DNA of 64,000 nucleotides from JALEFZ01 sp039820545 (lineage in GTDB: Bacteria > Bacteroidota > Bacteroidia > J057), in contig JBCBPW010000007.1 in assembly GCA_039820545.1 (NCBI GenBank), forward strand, positions 62,001 through 126,000, in the 5' to 3' direction. This document shows, piece by piece, positions 53,640 to 62,894 of the stretch. The position numbers and the translations under genes were made by a program. Numbering within the stretch: position 1 is the first letter of the stretch; each line of letters starts with the position of its first letter. The notes under the pieces are model-generated. The model was not told the origin of the DNA. It was given only the letters and a program-made list of their open reading frames with translations, and ran no database searches.

Positions 53640-55178
53640 TTAGCGGGAAGCTTTTTGAAGTGCTTCAGTAGGATTGATTACCTTTCCAACTTTATCAGAG
53701 TCTTTAACGGATGTCCCTGTCTCATTCAGAATCCTATAAACTTCTTCTGTTGTAATATCAGGGTTATATGCGCGCATCATACCTACAAGTCCCGATACAA
53801 TGGGCGTAGCCATAGAAGTTCCGTTGTAAGACATGTATTCGCTTCCAGGGACGGAAGAAAGGATATTTACACCAGGAGCTGCGATAGGCATGCGTAATTT
53901 GGTGTTTGTATTAGAAAATGAAGCCTTATTGAGATTTTCGTCTACAGCAGATACTGTAATTACGCCTTTGATATTGGCGGGAGAATAGCGACGGGCATCG
54001 TCATTGCTATTTCCAGCGGCGACTACTACGATAGCACCTAGCTTGCGGGCGTACTTGATTGCATCTGCTTGCGCTTTGGGAGGACCAAATAGAGCTGGAC
54101 CACCTAGCGACATAGAGATCACATCTGCACCGCCTTCAGCAGCATCGATGATGGCTCTTGCCACACGCTGATCTGTTCCTCTCCCCTGATCATCTAGCGC
54201 GGGGTATCCTGAGATCGTGATGTATTCTCCGTTCCAGTTGAGCGATCCTACACCTTTACCATTATTCGTTGTGGCACCCGCTAATCCTGCACAGTGTGTA
54301 CCGTGGCTGTGAAGATCGTAATCACCTTCTCCTCCGCTTTCATCATAATTTCCAGAAATATCTTCATGGTCAGCATCTACGCCTGTATCGACGATGGCTA
54401 CTTTGGCCTTCTTCTTAGGTTTATTTTGCTTTAGCCACTCATACACTTTATTGTACTTCAATGATTCTGCATACCATTGATTGGAAAGGAAGGGATCATC
54501 AGCAAGAAACTGGCCCTTTCTCAGCACTTCTCTTTCAGAAACGATGGGCTCATAAAAGCTCAACTCACGGTTGGGTGCTACTTGATCCACATTTTCCTCA
54601 TCTGCACTTAGTTCCATCATGAGCGGATCACGCTTGGACTCATCTACAAATACGAGATAGTACTGCGCCAGGTCTACATCTTCGGATAGATCTACGTTGG
54701 GGAAAGCACGCTCAAACTCTGCGTCGTATTTATGGAATAAGTACTCAATTTCTTCTATATCATCATCGGGTCCCAACTCTACTAGAAGTTGGACTGTATC
54801 GGGTCTCTCTTTGAAGGACTGGAAAACAGACTGTCCTAAAAATGAAACACCATAAATCAAAAAGCCCAGTGCCATACCAAGTATGCCTGGAACTCTAAAT
54901 ATTTTGTAATGCTCTTTTTTGTATGCTAGATAAAAGGAGGCGAGGAACATACCTGCACCCAGGTCAATGGAGAGATTTCCCAAACCGTAGAATAGGCCAT
55001 TGCCGCTAAAGAGGGCGTGGACCAACTGAAATCCGATGGCTGATACCATTAAAACAAATGCAGGAAGGGGATTGAAGCCCGTTGCTTTATTTTTCCTGGC
55101 AATACCTCTTCCCAATACCCAAAAAGCAAGGGCCGAAAGCACGATTCCAACAGTGTGAAAAAATAAGTTAACTAACAT
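53640..55178 (-). CDS. Subtilisin-family (S8) protease on a four-helix membrane domain
   Basis: The 512-aa product starts with four predicted membrane helices (about 5-25, 38-60, 68-86 and 97-117). A helical, acidic linker follows (residues 125-255, DDDIEEIEYLFHKYDAEFERAF), resembling an I9-type or other prodomain. The S8 catalytic domain has D264 (VDTGVD), H292 (SHGTHC), oxyanion N390 (AAGN) and S455 (NGTSMA). All catalytic residues are present. Which side of the membrane holds the protease is not resolved. A polytopic domain in front of a subtilase is uncommon. Terminator hairpins lie on both sides. Confidence 0.88.
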   Translation of the reverse strand: MLVNLFFHTVGIVLSALAFWVLGRGIARKNKATGFNPLPAFVLMVSAIGFQLVHALFSGNGLFYGLGNLSIDLGAGMFLASFYLAYKKEHYKIFRVPGILGMALGFLIYGVSFLGQSVFQSFKERPDTVQLLVELGPDDDIEEIEYLFHKYDAEFERAFPNVDLSEDVDLAQYYLVFVDESKRDPLMMELSADEENVDQVAPNRELSFYEPIVSEREVLRKGQFLADDPFLSNQWYAESLKYNKVYEWLKQNKPKKKAKVAIVDTGVDADHEDISGNYDESGGEGDYDLHSHGTHCAGLAGATTNNGKGVGSLNWNGEYITISGYPALDDQGRGTDQRVARAIIDAAEGGADVISMSLGGPALFGPPKAQADAIKYARKLGAIVVVAAGNSNDDARRYSPANIKGVITVSAVDENLNKASFSNTNTKLRMPIAAPGVNILSSVPGSEYMSYNGTSMATPIVSGLVGMMRAYNPDITTEEVYRILNETGTSVKDSDKVGKVINPTEALQKASR

Positions 55179-55272
55179 TTGACTACTCTTTTTGTCTCAG
55201 CATGCAGTTGCAATAAGAAAAATAGCAGAGGCTGGGACTGTGATTTTTGCTAAAAAACAATGGTTATAAAGC

Positions 55273-55311
55273 AAAAAAAGGGAAAGCACAGTTCGTGCAC
55301 TCCCCTTTTTT
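55273..55311 (-). terminator. Terminator of the small gene at 55.3 kb
   Basis: AAAAAAGGG...GCAC pairs with GTGC...CCCCTTTTTT. It lies 8 bases beyond the stop of the minus-strand 71-aa gene; the T-tracts also allow function on the other strand. Confidence 0.8.
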
Positions 55312-55318
55312 GGTATGA

Positions 55319-55534
55319 TTACAATTGATCTATCGTCTCAAGATTCACATCCTGTCCCCACATAAATATCCCAAAAGATTGTACGGGTGACAGCTTCACT
55401 TTGACTCTTTTCCCTTCTTTCTTGTATGCCTCTGGAATCCCATCCACAGGATGGTACTTCTGTCCGTCGTCTCCCTCTATGCCCCAAAATCCGCCTGACA
55501 GGTTGACGTATGTCATTTTTCCAGTAATATTCAT
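55319..55534 (-). CDS. Small OB-fold-like protein, unknown function
   Basis: The 71-aa product is nearly all beta: ITGKMTYVNLSGGFWGIEGD, KYHPVDGIPEAYKKEGKRVK and VKLSPVQSFGIFMWGQDVNL. The pattern of a five-stranded barrel with a GFWGIEGDDG turn recurs in small uncharacterised bacterial proteins. It lacks a signal peptide. An ATG one codon earlier in another frame gives only an unrelated peptide, so this frame is the coding one. It is monocistronic with its own terminator. Confidence 0.7.
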   Translation of the reverse strand: MNITGKMTYVNLSGGFWGIEGDDGQKYHPVDGIPEAYKKEGKRVKVKLSPVQSFGIFMWGQDVNLETIDQL

Positions 55535-56106
55535 ACAATTACAATCATTCGATGTTCTCTTGTGTTACGGCTTCATTCTTTCAAGGTTACAGGACGATGA
55601 AGCATATGTTAACACAATCATAAGCCCTAATTTAACCATATTTCAGTATATAAAACAAGTATTTCAATTACATGGCTCAAGGATCATTTATTAAAAATAG
55701 AGACTCCATAATGGCATCCCACACCAATAATAAACTAAAAATCAATCACTTAACCAGGTAATCAAAATTGATTCTAAATTGCACAGTCTATCATTTTTCT
55801 CAATTCTCCCTATGCACGCGCTTTCTCAAGACTTCAGAGAAAGTCCGCATTCAACCCTTTTCTTTCTTGAATCAATCGTTAAAATTTCTTCCTGAATAGA
55901 ACTTTTCTCCCTAACAATAATACTGGACACGCAAGGATCTGCACATACTTCATCTTCCATCTGCGCTAGGTAGTCTTTTTCTTATACTTGGTCACACCCT
56001 ATTCATTTCCCAATGTCCCTCATTGAGTTTTGTGCATACTGTAAATGATATAAAGCATTGGCATAGAATGGGAGATTTTCTCAATTTCGCCCCAAATAAA
56101 CTGTAT
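55535..56106. other. AT-rich intergenic region between divergent genes
   Basis: About 570 bases separate the 55.5 kb minus-strand gene and the 56.1 kb plus-strand lipoprotein. No gene or strong hairpin is visible. It should hold both promoters. Confidence 0.5.
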
Positions 56107-57414
56107 ATGTCCAGGTATCTATTGCTTTTGTTGCCCACCCTTCTATTCATCGCCTGCAATCAAGGGCCAGAAAATCGTCCTGTGACCACACAGGATCTTA
56201 CGACACGGGATGAGTTGTCACGCTTCAGCTGCTCGGATACGATGCTCAACCAGTTGTATATACGCGTATCTCAAGGATATGCAAGTCAGCTAGCCAAAGC
56301 ATTTCCTGATACGACAGCCGCTTTCCCTGCCGAGACGATCAGTGACGAGGAGCGCAGCCTACAAATTCTTTCTCATTTGCCCAGCCTGGCTTATCAGCGT
56401 GCTGCTCAGACGATACTAGATACGCAGAAAGAGTTGCCCTACCCCTTTGCGTTTTCCTACCATTTGATGAAAGCCAATCGAGATCAAGTTCCCCAAAATG
56501 CTTGGGACCAGCCTGAAAAATGGTTGCAACTATTTGCCCAAACGATGCTGGCACCTCCAGTAGACGCGAAAACATGGCCAATTCCCGAATTCCTGCTATA
56601 TGCTTACACACAAAAGGCCACGAAAACTGCGATTCAATACGGACCAGATGAACTCACACCAGAAAATGATCAAACATATGGTTTCCATCAGGGCTTAAAG
56701 GAGCCTATATCTATTAAAGAGAAAATGGGACCTGCCATTATCAATAAGTTGCAGATGAATGGTCAACGCTTTTTTCCATTTTTGGAAGCACCTACAACAC
56801 TTAATTTTGGAGATGAGCTGGTTTGGGGGCTACAATTTGACCTATTTCCTGCAAGTTTACGGCCTACCTTAGAAAGAAGTGTATTACAGGGAATATTGGA
56901 AGACGGGTTCACATTGGATAGTCTTTCACTACTGGGACAGACCTATGTGCTCCCTTTACTTTCGCAGTCGGGCAATCACGATGCAGCGAGCCGATTGGTA
57001 CAAGATACGTCCTGGTATATGGGTCAACCATCTAGAGAACATCTCGTCGCGCACTGGTTATTGACAGAGGCTGCGGGTATTTCCTATCAAAATGGTGAAG
57101 TAGTGCTCGCTCCGAAACTGACAGAGGGGATTACCTTTGCAGAGGGTCAATTGCAGACTACCGACGGATTGTTTTACTGTCGAATAGAGAAGCAAAAACC
57201 CATCCGCATCCAGATCCTCAGTCCCAAAGAGGCGACGCTTGTACTCCCTGTCAAAGATCCCAGCAAGGCTACGATCATCTGTAATCAGATACGCATATGG
57301 TTGGGGAGTCAACCTCAGCCCATGCCAGAAGGGATAGAGTTCCTGGGGGCGGAGGCACACAAAGTCGTCTTGAAGATTCCCAGAGGGAAGTTTGAATTCT
57401 TGATCAAAAGCTAG
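56107..57414 (+). CDS. Lipoprotein resembling a reduced GH78 rhamnosidase
   Basis: The 435-aa product has a lipoprotein signal (MSRYLLLLLPTLLFIAC). The segment LSRFSCSDTMLNQLYIRVSQGY (near 36-57) resembles the opening of the six-hairpin catalytic domain of GH78 alpha-L-rhamnosidases (F-x-CS-xxxLN-x-Y). The C-terminal APKLTEGITFAEGQLQTTDG resembles the closing beta domain. The central catalytic block (typically DCPQRDE and WxGD) is not visible. The protein is much shorter than the 700-900 aa usual for the family. It may be a non-catalytic relative. The ATG at 56107 starts the lipobox peptide. It is unlinked to glycan genes. Confidence 0.5.
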   Translation: MSRYLLLLLPTLLFIACNQGPENRPVTTQDLTTRDELSRFSCSDTMLNQLYIRVSQGYASQLAKAFPDTTAAFPAETISDEERSLQILSHLPSLAYQRAAQTILDTQKELPYPFAFSYHLMKANRDQVPQNAWDQPEKWLQLFAQTMLAPPVDAKTWPIPEFLLYAYTQKATKTAIQYGPDELTPENDQTYGFHQGLKEPISIKEKMGPAIINKLQMNGQRFFPFLEAPTTLNFGDELVWGLQFDLFPASLRPTLERSVLQGILEDGFTLDSLSLLGQTYVLPLLSQSGNHDAASRLVQDTSWYMGQPSREHLVAHWLLTEAAGISYQNGEVVLAPKLTEGITFAEGQLQTTDGLFYCRIEKQKPIRIQILSPKEATLVLPVKDPSKATIICNQIRIWLGSQPQPMPEGIEFLGAEAHKVVLKIPRGKFEFLIKS

Positions 57415-57547
57415 GCTCCGTCATTGCCTTGACAGTTCATCATGGCTGATTCACCTACATTTCATGTATAGTGTGTGTATCTCAGTATGCTGACACGTGT
57501 ATTAAATAAGAGCAAAGCGCTGTAGGCCACGCATCCACATTGGGGCT

Positions 57548-57940
57548 ATGATTGACAAGATTGCATGGATATACTTATCGGAGGGTCATCTCCTTAGTTC
57601 GCGTTCTCGAGGACGTAAGAAATACTATATACCTGGAGGAAAGCGAGAGGCGGGAGAACAAGACTCTGATACTTTATGTCGAGAAATTTTGGAAGAATGT
57701 AGTGTAAATCTACTTCTTGGAAGTATAAAGTTTGTCGGAAGCTTTCAAGCCCAAGCGGATGGTCATATCGAAGGACTTATGGTTCAAATGACCTGTTATT
57801 CAGCAGAATATGACGGAGTCTTGTCACCAGGAGCAGAGATAGAGGAACTGATATGGTTAACCCATGCGGATATTCCTTACGTAAGTCCTGTGGACCAGTT
57901 GATCATAAGGTCTTTGAATCAACAGGGTTTAATGCTTTAA
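57548..57940 (+). CDS. NUDIX hydrolase
   Basis: The 130-aa protein carries the Nudix box GKREAGEQDSDTLCREILEE followed by CSV (about 31-53), matching G-x5-E-x7-REUxEExGU with Ser in place of the late Gly. The REILEE glutamates that bind Mg are intact. It hydrolyses a nucleoside diphosphate linked to X, substrate unknown; its small size fits a housecleaning enzyme. The next gene starts 32 bases downstream on the same strand. Confidence 0.88.
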   Translation: MIDKIAWIYLSEGHLLSSRSRGRKKYYIPGGKREAGEQDSDTLCREILEECSVNLLLGSIKFVGSFQAQADGHIEGLMVQMTCYSAEYDGVLSPGAEIEELIWLTHADIPYVSPVDQLIIRSLNQQGLML

Positions 57941-57972
57941 TTAAAATAAAACCAGCAACAAGCCCTGTAATA

Positions 57973-58494
57973 ATGACGAAAAATCTTGCAGTTGTAACCC
58001 TCTTCTCCTTCATCATAGGACTTGTAATCATACAAGGCATTGCCGGCAACAGCGAAGGATGGCCTCCTGTGGGGCCTATCGTGGCCATGTCCCTTACGGG
58101 GGCGGGTCTGATCCTATTTTTGATATCATTCCTACTGGATATTAAAAAGAGCAAGGACATCTATGAATGGGGTATGATCCTCGGGATATCCTGTCTCCTC
58201 GCTTTTGGGATAGGGATCTTGACAAGATTTGGGCAGCACCACTTGCGAAAGGCGGAGGCGCACATGCTTGTAGACAGATTGGAGGCTTATCACGAAGATT
58301 ATGGCAAGTTTCCAGCGCATTTAAATGAATTGACCCCAAGGTACCTGCCCTTTATTCCTGAAAATGACTTTGGATTGGAGCAGATTGAGTTTCGCTACCA
58401 GGGGAGGAAACAAAGCTTCTCGCTAGAGTACGATTCCAATTTGGGCAAGGCACGGTATTATCATGCTTTGGGCAGGTGGTACAATATCAGATAA
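57973..58494 (+). CDS. Three-helix membrane protein with pseudopilin-like C-terminal domain
   Basis: The 173-aa product has hydrophobic segments near residues 4-23, 36-58 and 66-86. The soluble remainder contains LVDRLEAYHEDYGKFPAHLN-ELTPRYLP, the pattern of the GspG-type pseudopilin domain (a helix leading into Y-x-x-x-x-G-x-(F/Y)-P-x-x-L-x-x-L). It lacks a prepilin peptidase site, so it is not a processed pilin. Its function is unknown. The ATG at 57973 starts just before the first membrane helix; the frame is open upstream but overlaps the NUDIX gene. Confidence 0.65.
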   Translation: MTKNLAVVTLFSFIIGLVIIQGIAGNSEGWPPVGPIVAMSLTGAGLILFLISFLLDIKKSKDIYEWGMILGISCLLAFGIGILTRFGQHHLRKAEAHMLVDRLEAYHEDYGKFPAHLNELTPRYLPFIPENDFGLEQIEFRYQGRKQSFSLEYDSNLGKARYYHALGRWYNIR

Positions 58495-58571
58495 CAAAGG
58501 CCCTGTTTTGGGAGAAATCACATGGGGTCATTTTGAGTTTCGTCAAAAAACTCCCTACACACCACTATTTA

Positions 58572-58609
58572 AAGAGGCTCCTTTAGGAATAAAGGGGTCT
58601 TTTTATTTG
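58572..58609 (+). terminator. Terminator before the ParA gene
   Basis: AAAGA-GG-CTCCTTT pairs with AAAGG-GG-TCTTT, with G-T and G-G mismatches, followed by TTTTTATTT. Confidence 0.65.
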
Positions 58610-58628
58610 ACATATGTTTCCCTTTACG

Positions 58629-58654
58629 TAACATTTACCTAACTTTGAGCTAAC
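58629..58654. promoter_or_regulatory. Three TAAC boxes at exact 11-base spacing
   Basis: TAAC occurs at 58629, 58640 and 58651 (TAAC-ATTTACC-TAAC-TTTGAGC-TAAC). One-helical-turn direct repeats are typical of OmpR/PhoB-type regulators. They end 70 bases before the ParA start codon and may overlap its promoter. Confidence 0.4.
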
Positions 58655-58724
58655 ACAGCTTTCAGATGGAGAAGCCCAAACTGGACGAATCTTTGCGTCT
58701 GGTTTTTATTTTTTAGCAGACTAT

Positions 58725-59465
58725 ATGAAGTCTATTGCGATATATAGCCTTAAAGGAGGTGTGGGAAAGACCACGACTTGCACGAATCTGGCCTACTGTG
58801 CGGCACAGCAAAATCGTGTAAGCTTGATCTGGGATCTAGATCCTCAGGGGGCAGCGACCTTTTACTACCAGCTGAAACCCAAGATCAAGGGAGGCATTGG
58901 GCGGATGTTGGGGAAAAAAGGCCATCTGGGAAACTTCATCAAGGAAACACAGTATGCTGATCTAGATGTCTTGCCAGCGGATCTTTCCTATAGGCAGTTG
59001 GAACTTTTTTTGGACGAAATGAAAAAATCAGAGAAAAAGCTCCGCAGAAGTTTGCAAGCGCTTGCCTCCGAATATGAATATGTTTTTCTGGATTGTCCTC
59101 CTTCTCTGGGCACATTGGCTAGACACATTTTTGAGATGTCTGATTACGTTCTCTTTCCGCTGGTTCCCACTACCCTATCAGAACGTGCCTTTCAGCAGGT
59201 GTACAAGTACTTCAAGCAAGAGAAACTAGACGCCCGCCGATTGATTCCCTTCTTCTCTCGGGTCGATCGTCGTAAGAAGCTCCATTTGGAAACCATTCAT
59301 GCCTTTTCCCAAAAATATCCCCAAACGCTAGCCACACATATTCCCAACTCTGCCATTGTCGAGCGGATGGGTATCCAACAGGCTCCTGTGATGACTTATG
59401 CGAGAAGTTCGACACCTGCTCAGGCTTTTCGGTTGCTGTGGCAGGAGTTGGGCAGCTTACGTTGA
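58725..59465 (+). CDS. Orphan ParA-family (deviant Walker A) ATPase
   Basis: The 246-aa protein has the deviant Walker A KGGVGKTT (10-17), with signature Lys10 and Lys15. It also has the switch/Walker A' DLDPQGAATFYY (around 38) and a Walker B-like YVFLDCPPSLG. ParA proteins bind DNA as ATP dimers and position cargo such as chromosomes, plasmids or membrane machinery. There is no ParB or other partner next to it, so cargo cannot be inferred. A phosphorelay-type repeat precedes it. Confidence 0.9.
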   Translation: MKSIAIYSLKGGVGKTTTCTNLAYCAAQQNRVSLIWDLDPQGAATFYYQLKPKIKGGIGRMLGKKGHLGNFIKETQYADLDVLPADLSYRQLELFLDEMKKSEKKLRRSLQALASEYEYVFLDCPPSLGTLARHIFEMSDYVLFPLVPTTLSERAFQQVYKYFKQEKLDARRLIPFFSRVDRRKKLHLETIHAFSQKYPQTLATHIPNSAIVERMGIQQAPVMTYARSSTPAQAFRLLWQELGSLR

Positions 59466-59520
59466 CATGGTTCATTTTTCAGAGCGTATTGGTGATGGCT
59501 TTGAAAGACAAGGGAGGTCC

Positions 59521-59543
59521 GCCCGTGTCTGGAGACATCGGGC
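59521..59543. terminator. GC-rich hairpin between convergent ParA and TIM-barrel genes
   Basis: GCCCG-TGTCT pairs with AGACA-T-CGGGC around GG. No clear T-run follows, so its function as terminator is uncertain. Confidence 0.45.
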
Positions 59544-59588
59544 GAGCGGGCATCGACAAGCGGGCTTGGGGTGAAGCCTGAAGCATGC

Positions 59589-60527
59589 TTACTGATACTT
59601 TTCTAAGAGTGCTTTGGTCGCGCGCACCCCTGCAAATTCACCGAGTGTATCTCCTTCGTACTCGACGCCTACGTAGCCTGCATAGCCTGCGGCTTTGACG
59701 AGTTGCATCATGCGGGCGAAGTCGATCTTGGTTTCATTGCCTTCGGAGTCGAAGTTGTAGCTTTTGGCGCTGACGCCCTTGGCAAAGGGAAGCAGCTCTT
59801 CCATGCCCTGGTAACGATCGTAGGGTGTGGGGCAGTCCTTGGGGGAACCATCCAAGCAAAAATTTCCGAAATCGGGGAGTGTGCCCACGTTGTCGCGATT
59901 GACTTGAGTCATGATGTCGGCGAGCCACTGACCGTTGGAGGAATTCCCTCCGTGGTTTTCGACGATGACATTGATATTTTTGGTAGCGGCATACGCTCCG
60001 AGTCGGCTGAGAGAATTGACCACGGCAGCTTGTACGGCACGGGCGGGGCCATCTCCTCCTGCGTTTACGCGGATCGAGTGACAGCCCAAGAAGGCGGCAG
60101 CATCGACCCATTTGTAATGATTCTCTACAGCTTGCTGTCGGTTAGTGGGATCGGCAGCACCGAGCTCTCCTTCTCCATCGACCATGATGAGGACATTGCG
60201 CACTCCGAGGGCATCCGTCTTCTTCTTCAGTGCTGTCAGATATTCGGTATTCGTTTCATTCCCCTCAAAAAAGCGGCTCACATATTCTACAGCAGTAATT
60301 CCAAAGGAGTCCTTAGCCACTTGGGGAAAATCCATATTGGTCATTTTTCCATCATACAGAGCCTTATGCACAGACCACTGGGCCAAAGAGATATCGAACC
60401 AGGGTTTTGTTTCTGTTGTTGTTTCTTGTGTCGGAGGTGTATCTTGTGGGTCCTTTTCTTCTCCCCCACAGCTGATACATAGGAAAGTGAGTAGGCCTAG
60501 AAGCCCCATTTTTGTTGCGTGTGTCAT
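59589..60527 (-). CDS. Xylose-isomerase-like TIM-barrel lipoprotein
   Basis: The 312-aa product has a lipoprotein signal (MTHATKMGLLGLLTFLCISC). The mature part is a sugar-phosphate isomerase/epimerase-type TIM barrel: ISLAQWSVHKAL, GITAVEYVSRFF, VIVENHGGNSSNGQWLADIM, NVGTLPDFGNFCL and GYVGVEYEGDTLGEFAGVRA. The metal ligands of the family (Glu/Asp/His on strand ends) appear present. A ribosome binding site (AAAGGA) fits the ATG at 60527 better than the one at 60533. It is probably a surface enzyme acting on a sugar-related substrate, not identified. Confidence 0.85.
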   Translation of the reverse strand: MTHATKMGLLGLLTFLCISCGGEEKDPQDTPPTQETTTETKPWFDISLAQWSVHKALYDGKMTNMDFPQVAKDSFGITAVEYVSRFFEGNETNTEYLTALKKKTDALGVRNVLIMVDGEGELGAADPTNRQQAVENHYKWVDAAAFLGCHSIRVNAGGDGPARAVQAAVVNSLSRLGAYAATKNINVIVENHGGNSSNGQWLADIMTQVNRDNVGTLPDFGNFCLDGSPKDCPTPYDRYQGMEELLPFAKGVSAKSYNFDSEGNETKIDFARMMQLVKAAGYAGYVGVEYEGDTLGEFAGVRATKALLEKYQ

Positions 60528-60700
60528 TTTCATCCTTTCAAATTTTCCAAGAGAAATAAGATGCATCGTAGGCTGACATAGCCTACAACCTCCACTTCTC
60601 ATCACATTCTGATGTGTGAATGTTTAAATATGGGGAAAATTTGGGAATGTAACATGATTTGTAGGGGCAGGCCCATATTGCCCGCACCATGATCATGGGG

Positions 60701-61150
60701 TTACGGGATTTGATCCATCTTTTCAAATACGAGGACCTTGTGTTGGCCTCTGCATCCACGACGGACGATTTTCCATTCGAGGTTCATCAACTCGTTGGGG
60801 TAATAGGTACCGTGGGAGGCACGCGCAGGTTCGAGATTGTCCCAGTCCTTGACGCACATGAAGGCGGAGAAGCATTCCTTCTGGTTGCGAAAATTGACGA
60901 GTAGATAGTCTTTGCCATTTCGCTTGATCACGCTTTGGAAAAAATAGCGATAATCCTTGGGTTCCGCATGTTCTAAGACGCTCATCACTTCTTTTTTGTA
61001 AATATGGGAATCCCAATCATTTTGTAAGAAGACGATGTTTTCGTTGACGCATTCAGGTACGGGGAGGAATTGCTCTTTGGGAATGAGTTGGTACCCTGCG
61101 ACTAGGATGGCCGTGAGGACGCCTACGATGCTGGCAGTTCTATTTTTCAT
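60701..61150 (-). CDS. Uncharacterised protein with N-terminal membrane anchor
   Basis: The 149-aa product begins with one hydrophobic segment (ASIVGVLTAILVAGYQLI). The soluble part includes FFQSVIKRNGKDYLLVNFRN and a cysteine-containing stretch ECFSAFMCVKDWDNL, which suggests a small mixed alpha/beta domain. No family is recognised. It lies 173 bases upstream of the TIM-barrel lipoprotein gene on the same strand, with no clear terminator between, so the two could share a transcript. Confidence 0.6.
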   Translation of the reverse strand: MKNRTASIVGVLTAILVAGYQLIPKEQFLPVPECVNENIVFLQNDWDSHIYKKEVMSVLEHAEPKDYRYFFQSVIKRNGKDYLLVNFRNQKECFSAFMCVKDWDNLEPARASHGTYYPNELMNLEWKIVRRGCRGQHKVLVFEKMDQIP

Positions 61151-61332
61151 CTTACTAGGATTATGGATCTATCTATTTGATTTTACTTAAAGTACTCAAT
61201 TTTGCGCTTAGATGCTGTCCTTTTTCCCATCTCTTCCCTTTATTCCGCAACTTTACCATCATATTCTTTTCGCTATATTTTGATACATTCATTTACTAGT
61301 TATAGTCTATTCCCGCATATCAAAAAGTAGCC

Positions 61333-62688
61333 ATGCAAAGACTTCGTTTCTCCTCGTTTACCTGGATTTTGTTGAGCCTATTCGGTCTTATCTCGTGTAG
61401 GCCTGAGCCTCCTATTGAGCCTGTCGAACCTGCCGAGGTCGCTCCTTTAACAGATGCAGAGCAAGTAATTGCCGATGCCTTGGATGGGATGGTTGTGCCG
61501 ATCTCATCTAACCCCTTTGATATCACAGATACAGATTTGCAGGTATTGGATTATCTGGCAGATACGAAGATTGTGGGATTGGGAGAGGCTACGCATGGGA
61601 CGAGGGAATTTTTCCAGATGAAGCATCGCGTCTTTCAGTATCTGGTCGAGCAGCACGGCTTCGATGCTTTTCTTTTTGAGATGGACTTTGCGGAGGCGAT
61701 GCTATTTGATCGGTGGATACAGGGAGAGATCGAGGGCGACCTCCGAAGCATGATGCGAGATGAGATGTTGTTTTGGACATGGAATACAGACGCTGTAGAG
61801 GATCTGTATACATGGATGCGGGATTATAATCGGGCCAATCCCGACAAGCGCATTCATCTCTACGGAGTAGACACACAAAGTCCTGATTATAATCTCAAGG
61901 AGTTGCTTCGTCGCTTGGAGTTGATCATGCCGACGACGGCTGACTCGGTACGTTTCTATATAGGATCGGACTATGAGCGTATGCTGGATTTGTACAATTC
62001 AAAAGATCAAATTGCTGCAGATCGCATTCAAAACAGTCTTGAGGAGGTCAGGAGAGTAATCGAAGAAGCCAAAGATGCGGTCATTAGTTTGAGTTCGGAG
62101 GAGGCATATACCTGGATCGAACGGCTGGTCACACACATGGAGCAGGTAGAAGCACATAGCTACCAGTACTTTGTTTTGGGGCAGGGACCTCTTCGGGACA
62201 AATATATGGCAGATAACACCCGATGGCTATCAGATCAGATGCCTGAGGGTTCGCAAGTCGCTTTGTGGGCACACAACTACCATGTTTCCAATACCTTCAC
62301 GGGCAATCTCTTCAATGATTCGCAGGGCGGATACCTACGGCAGCGTTATAATGACGACTACCAGATTATAGGTTTTGGGATGAATACGGGTCGATTTACG
62401 GCCTTCAATCGGGGTACGCTTAAGACAAATACCATTGCTGCTGTTGCCAACCGCAGCTCATATAACTACCTCTTCTCTCACATGCAAAATAAGGACTTCA
62501 TCCTACGCTTCGATCAGGTGACAAGTTCGGATGCAGATGCGTGGTTGAGGCGATCTAAGCCCTTTCTGTCGCTAGGTGCGGTCTATCAAGCGCCCGCTTC
62601 GAACTATTACTATCCGATCATCTTGACCAGTATGTATGACGTATTGATTTATTTTGACAATACGGGGAGCACCCTGTTGATTCGGTAG
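61333..62688 (+). CDS. Erythromycin-esterase-family lipoprotein
   Basis: The 451-aa product has a lipoprotein signal with lipobox LISC (MQRLRFSSFTWILLSLFGLISC), then a short Pro/Glu-rich linker. The Ere domain shows GLGEATHGTREFFQMKHRVF (about 79-98, with the catalytic-type Glu/His), EMDFAEA, YGVDTQ and WAHNYHVS near residue 313. Ere-type enzymes hydrolyse the lactone of macrolides; most lipoprotein relatives in Bacteroidota are uncharacterised, so no resistance role should be assumed. It stands alone. Confidence 0.85.
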   Translation: MQRLRFSSFTWILLSLFGLISCRPEPPIEPVEPAEVAPLTDAEQVIADALDGMVVPISSNPFDITDTDLQVLDYLADTKIVGLGEATHGTREFFQMKHRVFQYLVEQHGFDAFLFEMDFAEAMLFDRWIQGEIEGDLRSMMRDEMLFWTWNTDAVEDLYTWMRDYNRANPDKRIHLYGVDTQSPDYNLKELLRRLELIMPTTADSVRFYIGSDYERMLDLYNSKDQIAADRIQNSLEEVRRVIEEAKDAVISLSSEEAYTWIERLVTHMEQVEAHSYQYFVLGQGPLRDKYMADNTRWLSDQMPEGSQVALWAHNYHVSNTFTGNLFNDSQGGYLRQRYNDDYQIIGFGMNTGRFTAFNRGTLKTNTIAAVANRSSYNYLFSHMQNKDFILRFDQVTSSDADAWLRRSKPFLSLGAVYQAPASNYYYPIILTSMYDVLIYFDNTGSTLLIR

Positions 62689-62691
62689 CCG

Positions 62692-62733
62692 CTTGCCGCA
62701 GCAAGTGCTGTTTCCCCAAGTCTGTAGACTTGG
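62692..62733. repeat. Hairpin pair CTTGC/GCAAG and CCAAGTC/GACTTGG
   Basis: CTTGC-CGCA-GCAAG (62692-62705) and CCAAGTC-TGTA-GACTTGG (62716-62733) are perfect stems with four-base loops. They lie right after the Ere gene stop (62688); neither is followed by a T-run. Confidence 0.7.
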
Positions 62734-62894
62734 ATTAGGTGTGCATGACATGCCGTAGGCCCATCGCTAGGGCGTGGGTTAGATTCAAGTATGAGGCGCA
62801 CGCCAAGGCGATGCACCTACAGGACTTGTATATGGGAACCATCAAGGTTTGGACGAATACAGACGAAGCCCAATCCCACCTGCGGAGCATCTGA

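Noticed and set aside
58725..59465. Plasmid or chromosome partition locus
   Set aside because: No parB, parS-like palindrome cluster or replication gene is near the ParA-type gene.
61333..62688. Macrolide resistance gene
   Set aside because: The Ere-like fold is present, but lipoprotein relatives in Bacteroidota are uncharacterised and there is no resistance context.
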